Positions 18,381 through 26,786 of a stretch of 64,000 bases of DNA are shown one piece after another. The stretch lies in contig CAYWDH010000002.1 in the NCBI GenBank assembly GCA_964456985.1, positions 78,485-142,484 on the forward strand. The letters are read 5' to 3'. Position 1 is the stretch's first letter, and every line of letters begins with the position of its first letter. Source of the DNA: WJMT01 sp964456985 (GTDB taxonomy: Bacteria > Acidobacteriota > Aminicenantia > Aminicenantales > Aminicenantaceae). The translations under genes were made by a program, and so were the position numbers. Below the pieces are notes generated by a model. The model searched no databases. It saw only the letters and a list, made by a program, of their open reading frames with translations, and was not told the DNA's origin.

Positions 18381-19721
18381 CTAACGGAGGTATCCCAGAG
18401 ATTTGAGCGCTTCAATCTCTTTTTGGGATAATTTAGATGTTTCGTTTTGTTCGCTATCCAAATAGCCATATTTTTTGTAAAACTTGTTGTATTCTGCATC
18501 CATAAAATCAAACAGCTTCTTTTTTTCTTTGTACAGGTTTTCCTTCTGTAAAGGGTCCTTGAGGTCGATGAAAAGATACTGACTGTTTATATTGAGCCTT
18601 TTCGAAAAGGCGGGTGTTACCTTGACGGAATGATATTTTTGATGGACCACAGCCCTTGATTTATTGCAGCCATATATGAATATCATTCTATTCTGACTTT
18701 TTTTAAACAGAGGGATCCCCTGAATATCATACGGAGGAGAAAGGCCTACTTTATCCAAAATTGTTGGATAGATGTCCATTAGGCTCACAGGATAATCCAG
18801 GCGTCTCCCTTTTCCTTCTGGGAGTCTTATTATCAGGGGGACTCTGACGCTTGCATTGAAAGTCAGAGGGCCGTGACTGTAATAATAATTGTGTTCTCCA
18901 AGGGCTTCACCATGGTCAGCGCTGAAGATGATGATAGAATTTTTATGGTACCCTTTTTTATAAATGAGATTGAAGATTTTTCCCATCTCCGAGTCAATGT
19001 ATTTGATAGCCCCGTCATAGAGAGAGAGAAAATATCCTTCGTTCGATTTTTTATCCAATTTGATATTGCCCGTTCCGATGAATTTATTTTTTACTTTTTT
19101 CAGATCTCTCCCCTCGGGTCTTTTTTCCACGAACTTTTCAGGGGGGATATAAGGGGTATGTGTTTCCAAGTAATTGGCCCATAAAAAAAAGGGCTTGTTT
19201 TTCTTCTCTTCAAGGAAATCCATGATAGTTTTTGTGATAAAACGAGTGGATTCCTTTTTTTCCTCAATCTTGTCCCATACTTCTATGTATTCATCAAATC
19301 CCTGGTCAAAGTTATATTTTTTTGCCAGATTCGTATTATCGACGACAGCAAAATTTTGATACCCTTTCATTTTAAGTATTTCAGCCAGAGTGATATGTCT
19401 GGGATCCAGAGGACCCATGATGGGTTTCGTTTTATGGACAAAAGGATGGAGTCCGGTCATAAGAGAGGCAAAGGAGGCTGACGTTTTCGGCACCGGGCAG
19501 TAGGCAAATTCAAAGAGAAGCGACTGTTCAGCAAACGCATCGATATTAGGGGACGTTTGATACTCATATCCGTAAGTTGACAGATGATCGGCTCTAAGTG
19601 TATCAATAGTGATGATTATGATATTTGGATTATCAGTTTGTTTTCGTCCTGATTTGTCACAGTGGGCAAAGAAAGCGATCATCAGCATCATAAGTAAGAC
19701 AGTGAAAAGACACTTTTTCAT
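18381..19721 (-). CDS. Sulfatase-superfamily lipoprotein with Thr at the nucleophile position
   Basis: A 446-residue alkaline-phosphatase-superfamily protein. It has a lipobox near Cys21, the metal site I-T-I-D-T-L-R-A-D-H (Asp40) and the second metal site S-A-D-H-G-E-A-L-G-E-H (Asp269, His270). Counting back from the conserved L-M-T-G, the residue at the formylglycine position is Thr80 (K-T-S-A-S-F-A-S-L-M-T-G), not Cys or Ser, and the C-x-P-x-R motif is missing. It may therefore be a phosphoester hydrolase or transferase rather than a type I sulfatase. It ends in a C-terminal E-A-L-K-S-L-G-Y-L motif common in this group. Confidence 0.85.
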   Translation of the reverse strand: MKKCLFTVLLMMLMIAFFAHCDKSGRKQTDNPNIIIITIDTLRADHLSTYGYEYQTSPNIDAFAEQSLLFEFAYCPVPKTSASFASLMTGLHPFVHKTKPIMGPLDPRHITLAEILKMKGYQNFAVVDNTNLAKKYNFDQGFDEYIEVWDKIEEKKESTRFITKTIMDFLEEKKNKPFFLWANYLETHTPYIPPEKFVEKRPEGRDLKKVKNKFIGTGNIKLDKKSNEGYFLSLYDGAIKYIDSEMGKIFNLIYKKGYHKNSIIIFSADHGEALGEHNYYYSHGPLTFNASVRVPLIIRLPEGKGRRLDYPVSLMDIYPTILDKVGLSPPYDIQGIPLFKKSQNRMIFIYGCNKSRAVVHQKYHSVKVTPAFSKRLNINSQYLFIDLKDPLQKENLYKEKKKLFDFMDAEYNKFYKKYGYLDSEQNETSKLSQKEIEALKSLGYLR

Positions 19722-19878
19722 ATCTATCTTGTATCAAATATGTATTTTCGAGTCAATGAAGCGGGAGAAAGGAGAAGATCTCGTTTATTTAAGTTAATTA
19801 CATAAGAGAAAGCAGTTATGTATCTTTAAAAAAGCAGCTTTGATATAATGTAACGCAAAGGATAAGGAGCGGAATAAG

Positions 19879-20502
19879 ATGGAATGGAGCAAAGTTCTTC
19901 CCGCTGTCATTGCGTTTTTGGCTGCCTTTTTACTGCCTTTCATTTTTTCTAAACGCAGCAAAGAAAGTCAAAAGAAGATAAACAGTTACTCTCAAGTTCT
20001 TCATGGAGTTGGGATTGAGTTTGAGAAGATCGAAAAAGGAGATGAAAGGATTGAGTTTATAAAGAAATTATCCTGGGGACAAAAAGCAGAAGGTATCTTC
20101 AAGATAAAAAACAAAAATATTGATTTTATTTTTCTCATAAGTGAAACCAGTCAGTATGGAGTGAACTATTCTTTGGATTATATTGTCCGGAACTCATTCG
20201 ATGTAAGGGAAAAACCTGTCAGGACTACCAGAATGAAGCTGACAAAGGTTTCCTCAATGGAAAAAAAGACTGTCAATGTCCTATGGAAAGGCGACACCTA
20301 TCTTTCGCAAAAGCTTAATATGGACTATGCGTTAAAGGACAAACTGAAGAACTCGAGTTTAATGGAATTGAAACTGAAAATAAAAGTAATTCCGGAAAAA
20401 AAACATGGTTACACTAGAATAAAAACAAACTTTGTCTCCCCGTCAAAGGATTTGATCTCTTTTATTGACTCTATTGCGGGGCACATAAAAACAGGATTTT
20501 GA
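19879..20502 (+). CDS. Membrane-anchored protein, unknown function
   Basis: A 207-residue protein with a single N-terminal hydrophobic helix (about residues 7-25) followed by a basic, mostly beta-type soluble part. AAGGAG lies upstream of the ATG at 19879 and TATAAT occurs at about 19844. No motif or family is recognised. It precedes the methyltransferase at 20551 by 48 bases. Confidence 0.6.
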   Translation: MEWSKVLPAVIAFLAAFLLPFIFSKRSKESQKKINSYSQVLHGVGIEFEKIEKGDERIEFIKKLSWGQKAEGIFKIKNKNIDFIFLISETSQYGVNYSLDYIVRNSFDVREKPVRTTRMKLTKVSSMEKKTVNVLWKGDTYLSQKLNMDYALKDKLKNSSLMELKLKIKVIPEKKHGYTRIKTNFVSPSKDLISFIDSIAGHIKTGF

Positions 20503-20550
20503 GAAGAGCTGCAGAGCCATGCTTGAGCGTCAGGTAAAATCAGACCATTT

Positions 20551-21879
20551 ATGAAACAGACAATATGGAGAAAGATCAAATACCATTTATGGGGGCGCGC
20601 TGTCTTCTCCAATAGATTTTATGACTTTTTCCTAAGGCCGTTTGACAGGATTCTTTTTGAAATTGTATCAACAAGGGATTTAAAAAAACAAAGGGAGAGA
20701 GGGATCCCGTCAAATAAAATCTGTCAAGCAGCTGATTTGTATAGCCCTGAGTGGAGAGATGTCCTATCGGAACTGAAATTATCTATGGATGAGGCGGATT
20801 TTCACCGCAAGGCCTGGGAACATGTGCAGATCATTTTATCCGCAAAAAGAAGGAAACTCCTAACTCCGGATTCCATTTGCCTGGCAGTTGGAGCAGGGAG
20901 AGAAAACCTCCTTTATTACCTGACCTATAAAGTGAAAAAAGTTTGGGGCATCGATCTGTACGAAGGAGAATTTTTCGGGGGCGAGGATGAAGCTGATATC
21001 CCTTTGTCAGCAAAGAAGTATGCACCGTTTCCCTATCCTGAGGAAAAACTGACACTTTTGCGTATGGATGCCCTCAATCTGGAGTTTGATGACAATACCT
21101 TTGATTTTATTTTTTCATCTTCCTCTATTGAGCACTTTGGCTCTGAAAATGAAATCTTGAGGTCACTCAAGGAGATATACCGGGTATTAAAGCCCGGAGG
21201 AGCTGCTTTTTTGACTACAGAGCTCAGGCTGAACAGGCTGGGAAGGTCTATCAAGAATATTAAAGTCCTTCCTTTTCATAGACTGATTTCACTTTTCAGG
21301 GAAGCCGGATTCTGTATTAAAGACGACTTTGATTTAAGAGTTGAGAAAGAATATCTCGATGATTGGATCAAGCTCCCTGATGATGTTTTCAGAAGGCCTC
21401 ATGTCATATTAAGATACTTCAATACGGTTCTGACTTCCATACATGCAGTGCTGGATAAAGAAGGAGCGGGAGCAACCAGGGGGAATGAAACAGCACGTTC
21501 CATCCCTGATTTTATTTACAGAGGGGAAATTTATGTCTCCTCCTCTGAAAAGAGAGTAAAAAGAAAGCAACAGGTCAGCCTTTCTATCACACTCAAAAAC
21601 AACAGTAATTTCACTTGGGTCTCCACTGGGTACTCGCACCGGATCTCACTCGGGATCAAACTTTTCAATGCAAGAAAGGAACTGGTGGAAAGAGATTTCC
21701 TGACTATAGTCCTGCCTAAAGAAACAGCGCCGGCAGAGACCCTTGAATTCTCATCGCACATCACAGCTCCGTCCAAAAAAGGATGGTGGATCCTTGAATT
21801 CGACCTTAAAAAAGAACTTGTCGTCTGGTTTTCCCAGGAGGGAAACCGGACCTTTGACTTAAAGCTGGAAGTAATCTGA
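20551..21879 (+). CDS. SAM methyltransferase with C-terminal beta-sandwich domain
   Basis: A 442-residue two-domain protein. The Rossmann-type methyltransferase spans about residues 100-250, with A-V-G-A-G-R-E-N as motif I, V-W-G-I-D-L as motif II, D-F-I-F-S-S-S-S-I-E-H and L-K-P-G-G. The last 110 residues form a beta-sandwich with N-N-S-N-F-T-W and W-I-L-E-F-D-L, resembling the Wzt/ABC-polysaccharide-binding type domain. That suggests methylation in surface-glycan synthesis, which is an inference; no glycan genes adjoin. Confidence 0.75.
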   Translation: MKQTIWRKIKYHLWGRAVFSNRFYDFFLRPFDRILFEIVSTRDLKKQRERGIPSNKICQAADLYSPEWRDVLSELKLSMDEADFHRKAWEHVQIILSAKRRKLLTPDSICLAVGAGRENLLYYLTYKVKKVWGIDLYEGEFFGGEDEADIPLSAKKYAPFPYPEEKLTLLRMDALNLEFDDNTFDFIFSSSSIEHFGSENEILRSLKEIYRVLKPGGAAFLTTELRLNRLGRSIKNIKVLPFHRLISLFREAGFCIKDDFDLRVEKEYLDDWIKLPDDVFRRPHVILRYFNTVLTSIHAVLDKEGAGATRGNETARSIPDFIYRGEIYVSSSEKRVKRKQQVSLSITLKNNSNFTWVSTGYSHRISLGIKLFNARKELVERDFLTIVLPKETAPAETLEFSSHITAPSKKGWWILEFDLKKELVVWFSQEGNRTFDLKLEVI

Positions 21880-22148
21880 CAGCAGGGAAACAGGATTATC
21901 ATCTGTCCGATAAAGGACACCTATTGTTGCAGCAGCGAACATCCGTTTCAAGAGACGCCTTCTTTTTCCTTGTTATCTCCCCGTATATCCAAAATGGCAC
22001 GGTTCTTGCAGCCTTATGTAGACAAAGGACGTCTTAAGATGAAGATGAAGAAAAAAAATATTTCAGGAAAAGACAACTTTTTGACACCAATATACGTTTA
22101 TATAGGTGAAATGAATAAAAATGAAAATAACCATTAGGAGAATATAAA
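21880..22148 (+). other. Intergenic region carrying a sigma-54 promoter
   Basis: No gene is seen. It holds the sigma-54 promoter at 21995 and a short inverted repeat, TGTCC (21904-21908) and GGACA (21915-21919), centred about 110 bases before the predicted transcription start, a distance typical of an activator site. Confidence 0.5.
21995..22010 (+). promoter_or_regulatory. Sigma-54 (RpoN) promoter
   Basis: TGGCACG, four bases, then TTGCA: a full match to the sigma-54 consensus with exactly 10 bases between the GG and GC pairs. The predicted start near 22021 gives a leader of about 128 bases to the small peptide gene at 22149. Confidence 0.75.
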
Positions 22149-22334
22149 ATGAAACTCAGAACAAAAGTAGCGATTTTTTTGTTGGCGTGTTTTATTACGT
22201 TTGTCGGATTCAACTTGGTTGTCCCCGCTGGAGCTGTTGATATGATGAAGATTGGGAAGACAGATGGGTATAAGATCATTTCCAATATTCTTTTTGTCAG
22301 CGCAGTAAAAAACTCCCCCTCTCTTAAAGGATGA
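22149..22334 (+). CDS. Small secreted peptide, unknown function
   Basis: A 61-residue ORF with a classical signal peptide (basic start, hydrophobic core, cleavage likely after V-P-A-G-A) and a short mature part of about 32 residues. TTAGGAG lies eight bases before the ATG, and a consensus sigma-54 promoter lies 139 bases upstream; together they argue that it is a real gene. No homologue is recognised. It could also be the truncated remains of a longer protein. Confidence 0.55.
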   Translation: MKLRTKVAIFLLACFITFVGFNLVVPAGAVDMMKIGKTDGYKIISNILFVSAVKNSPSLKG

Positions 22335-22357
22335 CTTATGTTGCGCACCAATCGATG

Positions 22358-22399
22358 CTGGCGGAGTGCACACTCTTGAGCTAGGGCCCTAGCCGCCAG
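22358..22399. repeat. Nested inverted repeats after the small peptide gene
   Basis: Outer arms CTGGCGG (22358-22364) and CCGCCAG (22393-22399) enclose GAGTG-CA-CACTC and the perfect 14-base palindrome GCTAGGGCCCTAGC (22380-22393). The RNA could fold into a branched structure. No T tract follows, so it is not a standard terminator. The remaining bases to 22586 hold no recognised gene. Confidence 0.55.
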
Positions 22400-22586
22400 T
22401 AAAGATTATGCCTGAGCACTCGAGGGGAACTCAATAATCCGGGTCATTTTTTTATCTCTTACTCGTGTGATTATTACTTGCATCTGCGGGATAAGTCCGT
22501 TCACGAACCGCAGAACTAAAACGCTTGATTGCTCCCTGCTGGACTTTGTGATATAAACAAATAAAAGCAGATTCAAGGAGGTCTTT

Positions 22587-25451
22587 ATGCACGGGAAGCA
22601 GAGATATTTAACAGTTTTGGTTATCACTTTTTTTCTTTTAGTAAGCATTACATGGTCACAGCAGAAAAAGCCCCTGACTCATGATGTCTATGATTCATGG
22701 CGATCCATTTACCAATCGCAGATATCACCTGATGGAAACTGGATTTTGTATGTGGAAACACCCCAGGACGGGGAAGCTGAGGTGGTTGTTATTAAGCTAT
22801 CAGGTGTTAGGGAAATGCGCTATCCCATAGGCTACTCAGGAGAGGGAACCGATTCAGAAAGGGCGGCAGATGCTCAGTTCAGTTATGACTGCACGCATGC
22901 GGTTTTTTTGATTTCACCTTCTAAGGAAGAAATCGAAAAAGCAAAAGACAAGAAGAAAGAGAAAAGCAAGGAGCCCAAGAAAAAATTAGGGATTATGAGT
23001 CTTTCAGATGGGAAGACTGAGGTCATAGAAAGAGTCAAAGGCTTTAAGCTTCCCGAAGAAGCCGGAGGTTGGGTCGCTTATCTGAAAGAGGCTCCGGAAA
23101 AAGAAGAAAAAGAACAGGAAGAAATGAAGGAAGAAAAGGAACAAGAAGGGGAGAAAAAAGAGGAACAGGCAAAAGAAGAAGAAGAGGAAAAGAAAGAGAA
23201 GGAATACGGGACACCTCTTGTCCTGCGGTCCCTTAAGGACGGAAGTGAAGTCACTGTTGATTCAGTCATGGAATACCGGTTTACCAAAGATGGGCAGTAT
23301 CTCATTTATTCGGTTTCCAGTGAGGATAAGCCGGAAACAGACGGGATCTATATCTTAAAACCCGGACGGAGCAGCAGTATCCCTCTTTTAACAGGGGAAG
23401 GTAACTACAAGAAATTAGCCATGGATGAAGAGGGAACACGGCTTGCGTTTATAACAGACAGGGATGATTACGAAGCTGATGAGCCCACATTCAATTTATA
23501 CGGATGGGATGTGGGAGGAGAGAAGGCTTCATTGTGGGTCTCACACACATCCACTCCCGATTTTCCAGAGGGGATGGCTGTCAGCGATAAATCGGATGTA
23601 TCTTTCACAGAAGAGGGAGGCATTGTGATGTTCGGGATCAAAGAGATCCCGGAGCCCAAAGAGGAGGATGAGGAAAAAGAGGAAGAAGAAGCCCGATTTG
23701 ACCTTTGGCACTGGAATGACCCTTTGCCTCAGCCCCAGCAGAAAGAAATAGAAGAGGAAGTGCGCAACAACACCTGGGAGTCTGTGTATCACCTGAAAAG
23801 CGGAAAATTCGTAAAACTTGCGGATGAAGAGATTCCGGATGTCCGGATTTCAGATAATGGCAGGATAGCGTTCGGACAGACTTTTTGGCCCTATGCCAAA
23901 CGCATCGCCTACTTTAGTTCTTTTTATGACGTGTATGTCATCAATCCTTATACAGGGGAAAAGACCCTCGTCAAAAAGGAACTCTATTTTAACGCCCGCT
24001 TATCTCCGGAAGGCCGGTATGTTTACTGGTTTGATGAGGATAAAGACTGGCATGTCTATGATATTGCCTCGGGAACAGAAAAAAATGTGACTAAAGATAT
24101 AGAGGTGCCGTTCGATATGCAGGATTGGGATACGCCTAGCCCTCCGTACTCTTATGGTGTGGCTGGCTGGACAGAAGATGACAGCTCTCTCCTGATTTAT
24201 GACCAGTATGACATTTGGCAGATTGATCCGGACGGATCCAATGCCCGTATGATCACAGAAGGATTCGGGAGGGAAAACAACCTGTCTTTCCGTTATATCA
24301 GGCTTGACCCTGAGGAAAAAGCCATTGATGCAGACGAGATGCTTCTTTTCAGGGTGACCAATGAAGAAACCATGGCCACCGGATTTTACTCTGATAGGGT
24401 CAAAGGCACAAAACGGCCGAAAAAACTTCTTATGGATGACAAGTATTTCGGGTATCCCAGAAAAGCGAAGAATTCGGACACCCTGATCTTTAACAGAATG
24501 GCGTTTGATGAATACCCGGACATATGGATCAGTGACATAAATTTTTCGAACGTCCAAAAAGTCACTGACCTGGGACGGCAGATGGAGCCCTATATTTGGG
24601 GAAAAGCAGAGCTTAGAGATTTTAAAAGTTCGGATGGAGTGCCGTTAAAAGGAATACTGATCAAACCGGATGATTTTGATCCTGGTAAAAAGTATCCTTT
24701 AATGGTCTATATTTACGAGACTCTTCATAACGGCCTTCATTACTATCGCCATCCTTCCCCCGGAACATCCATAAATATGCCCTATTATGTGAGCAATGGA
24801 TACATCATCTGGATGCCTGATATCGAATACCACACAGGCTACCCGGGTCAAGACGCCTTGAAATGTGTTCTTCCGGGAATCCAGATGCTGGTAAGGGAAG
24901 GATACATAGATCCGGATGCCATCGGGATCCAGGGCCACTCATGGGGCGGTTACCAGATTTCTTACATGATCACCCAGACCAATATATTTGCTGCTGCCGA
25001 AGGAGGAGCTCCGGTATCGAATATGATTTCTTCCTATAACGGAATCCGTTGGGCAAGCGGCATGGTCAGGCAGTTCCAGTACGAACATACCCAGAGCCGC
25101 ATAGGTGGGTCTCTCTGGGAATATCCTTTCCGCTATATCGAAAACTCTCCTATTTTCTGGGTGGATAAGATTCAAACTCCCATCATGTTCATGCATAATG
25201 ATGCAGACGGTGCGGTTCCCTGGTACCAGGGCATAGAATTCATCATGGCGCTCCGGCGGCTTGAAAAAGAAGCCTATATGTTCAACTACAACGGAGAACC
25301 TCACGGGCTTCGTAAAAGAGTCAACCAGAAAGACTGGACTATCCGCATGCAGCAGTTTTTCGATCACCACCTTAAAGGCGCTCCCATGCCCGACTGGATG
25401 AAAAACGGGATAAAGGCCTGGGAAAAAGAAAAAGACGAATCTGTAAGTTAA
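22587..25451 (+). CDS. S9 family (prolyl oligopeptidase-like) peptidase
   Basis: A 954-residue exported serine peptidase. A signal peptide is followed by WD/PD40-type propeller repeats to about residue 680 and an alpha/beta hydrolase domain. The nucleophile is Ser785 in G-H-S-W-G-G-Y-Q; the Asp lies in H-N-D-A-D-G-A-V-P and the His in E-P-H-G-L. Unusual are long charged inserts in the propeller at about residues 112-132, 169-206 and 353-366, almost pure Glu and Lys. An AAGGAGG five bases before the ATG supports the start. It probably degrades peptides in the periplasm. It is 13 bases upstream of the SYLF gene. Confidence 0.9.
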   Translation: MHGKQRYLTVLVITFFLLVSITWSQQKKPLTHDVYDSWRSIYQSQISPDGNWILYVETPQDGEAEVVVIKLSGVREMRYPIGYSGEGTDSERAADAQFSYDCTHAVFLISPSKEEIEKAKDKKKEKSKEPKKKLGIMSLSDGKTEVIERVKGFKLPEEAGGWVAYLKEAPEKEEKEQEEMKEEKEQEGEKKEEQAKEEEEEKKEKEYGTPLVLRSLKDGSEVTVDSVMEYRFTKDGQYLIYSVSSEDKPETDGIYILKPGRSSSIPLLTGEGNYKKLAMDEEGTRLAFITDRDDYEADEPTFNLYGWDVGGEKASLWVSHTSTPDFPEGMAVSDKSDVSFTEEGGIVMFGIKEIPEPKEEDEEKEEEEARFDLWHWNDPLPQPQQKEIEEEVRNNTWESVYHLKSGKFVKLADEEIPDVRISDNGRIAFGQTFWPYAKRIAYFSSFYDVYVINPYTGEKTLVKKELYFNARLSPEGRYVYWFDEDKDWHVYDIASGTEKNVTKDIEVPFDMQDWDTPSPPYSYGVAGWTEDDSSLLIYDQYDIWQIDPDGSNARMITEGFGRENNLSFRYIRLDPEEKAIDADEMLLFRVTNEETMATGFYSDRVKGTKRPKKLLMDDKYFGYPRKAKNSDTLIFNRMAFDEYPDIWISDINFSNVQKVTDLGRQMEPYIWGKAELRDFKSSDGVPLKGILIKPDDFDPGKKYPLMVYIYETLHNGLHYYRHPSPGTSINMPYYVSNGYIIWMPDIEYHTGYPGQDALKCVLPGIQMLVREGYIDPDAIGIQGHSWGGYQISYMITQTNIFAAAEGGAPVSNMISSYNGIRWASGMVRQFQYEHTQSRIGGSLWEYPFRYIENSPIFWVDKIQTPIMFMHNDADGAVPWYQGIEFIMALRRLEKEAYMFNYNGEPHGLRKRVNQKDWTIRMQQFFDHHLKGAPMPDWMKNGIKAWEKEKDESVS

Positions 25452-25464
25452 AAGAGGCATCACC

Positions 25465-26157
25465 ATGAATAAAATACTATATAGAAGAGGTGCTGTGTTT
25501 ATTGCTGTCCTGCTTCTTGGTACAGTCCCCCTATTTTCCGGACAGGAACAGGAAATAAAAAAAGTGGAGAAAGCCATACAGGTCCTCCACGAGTTGATCG
25601 AACTTCCAGAGGAGGGAATCCCTGAAGCCCTTTTAAACAAAGCCTACGGCATCGCTGTCATACCTGATGTGTTTAAGGCCGCTTATGTTTTAGGGGGGCA
25701 GTATGGCAAAGGCATCCTTATAGTCCGGGATAAACGCGGAGTCTGGAGTAATCCTTGTTTTATCAGGATCATGGGAGGAAGCTACGGATACCAAATAGGG
25801 ATCAGCAAATCAGATGTGATATTGGTCTTCAAAGGTCCTGAAAGCATCAAGGGGATCACCGAAGGCACATTTACTCTGGGAGCGGATGCTGGTATCTCCG
25901 CAGGCCCCGTAGGCAGAAGAGCCGAAGGAAGCACGGATTATAAATTTGAGGCAGAGATCTATTCTTATTCTCAAAGCAAAGGGCTCTTTGCAGGAGTTTC
26001 TATCCAAGGATCATCCATACAGATCGATTATGAAGCCAATGCAGATTTCTACGAAACCTATAGATATAGCCCTAAGGATATTTTAGGAGGAAAAAACATC
26101 TCAGCTCCGGTCATTGCCGAACGATTGAAAGAGGTTTTATCCGATTACACGCGCTGA
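25465..26157 (+). CDS. SYLF/YSC84-domain lipid-binding protein
   Basis: A 230-residue exported protein. After the signal peptide it shows the SYLF domain: A-Y-G-I-A-V-I-P-D-V, G-G-Q-Y-G-K-G-I-L, W-S-N-P-C-F-I, then G-A-D-A-G-I-S-A-G-P-V-G-R and S-K-G-L-F-A-G-V-S-I-Q-G. The family binds lipids; the role in bacteria is unclear. Probably cotranscribed with the S9 peptidase. Confidence 0.9.
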   Translation: MNKILYRRGAVFIAVLLLGTVPLFSGQEQEIKKVEKAIQVLHELIELPEEGIPEALLNKAYGIAVIPDVFKAAYVLGGQYGKGILIVRDKRGVWSNPCFIRIMGGSYGYQIGISKSDVILVFKGPESIKGITEGTFTLGADAGISAGPVGRRAEGSTDYKFEAEIYSYSQSKGLFAGVSIQGSSIQIDYEANADFYETYRYSPKDILGGKNISAPVIAERLKEVLSDYTR

Positions 26158-26252
26158 TCCGAATGAGTTAAAGGAGGAGAATGATCGAATAGAGAGAGAT
26201 TTTGCGCGGCAAAGTTGTAATATAAAATAAAAGAGTCTAAAGGAGGCTTTTT

Positions 26253-26783
26253 ATGAAACCAAGAGGCCCTTTGATGATCGAACACCGTCTTATCGAAAAA
26301 ATGATATCCCTTATTGAAGAGGAAGTATCCAGAATAGAAAAAACAGAAAAAGCAGATCCTGAATTTATTGATACAGCGGTTGATTTTATCCGTATTTATG
26401 CGGATAAGACCCATCACGGAAAAGAGGAAGAGATACTGTTTCGGGAATGCAAAGAGAAAAACATGTCAGATGAAGACCAAAAGCTTATGGAGGAGCTTAT
26501 CCAGGAGCATAGATTCGCAAGAGAGGTCGTGGCTGAGCTGATGGAGGCTAAAAATCTTTATGTCAAAGACGGAAGCGGTTTAAAAACCATAAAAGACAGG
26601 CTCAATACTCTGGTCGATTTTTACCCCAAACACATAAAAAAAGAAGATGATGTTTTTTTCCCAAATTCTGAAAAATACTTTTCAGAAGAGGAACAGCAGG
26701 CTATGCTTAAGGAATTCTGGGATTTTGACAAGGAAATGATCCATGAAAAATACAAAATGGTGGTTGAACAGCTTAAAGAATAG
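26253..26783 (+). CDS. Hemerythrin-domain protein
   Basis: A 176-residue four-helix protein with the hemerythrin HHE pattern: I-E-H-R-L near the N-terminus, T-H-H-G-K-E-E-E-I-L-F, Q-E-H-R-F-A and H-I-K-K-E-D-D-V-F-F. It should bind a di-iron centre and sense or scavenge oxygen, or help repair Fe-S centres. AGGAGG precedes the ATG. The next gene, a ferredoxin-like protein, begins three bases after its stop, which suggests a shared redox role. Confidence 0.9.
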   Translation: MKPRGPLMIEHRLIEKMISLIEEEVSRIEKTEKADPEFIDTAVDFIRIYADKTHHGKEEEILFRECKEKNMSDEDQKLMEELIQEHRFAREVVAELMEAKNLYVKDGSGLKTIKDRLNTLVDFYPKHIKKEDDVFFPNSEKYFSEEEQQAMLKEFWDFDKEMIHEKYKMVVEQLKE

Positions 26784-26786
26784 CGA

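Noticed and set aside
22331..22360. Possible dif/Xer recombination site (GGTGCGCA and CATAA on the minus strand)
   Set aside because: Only short fragments match; the central hexamer and second arm do not fit the 28-bp layout.
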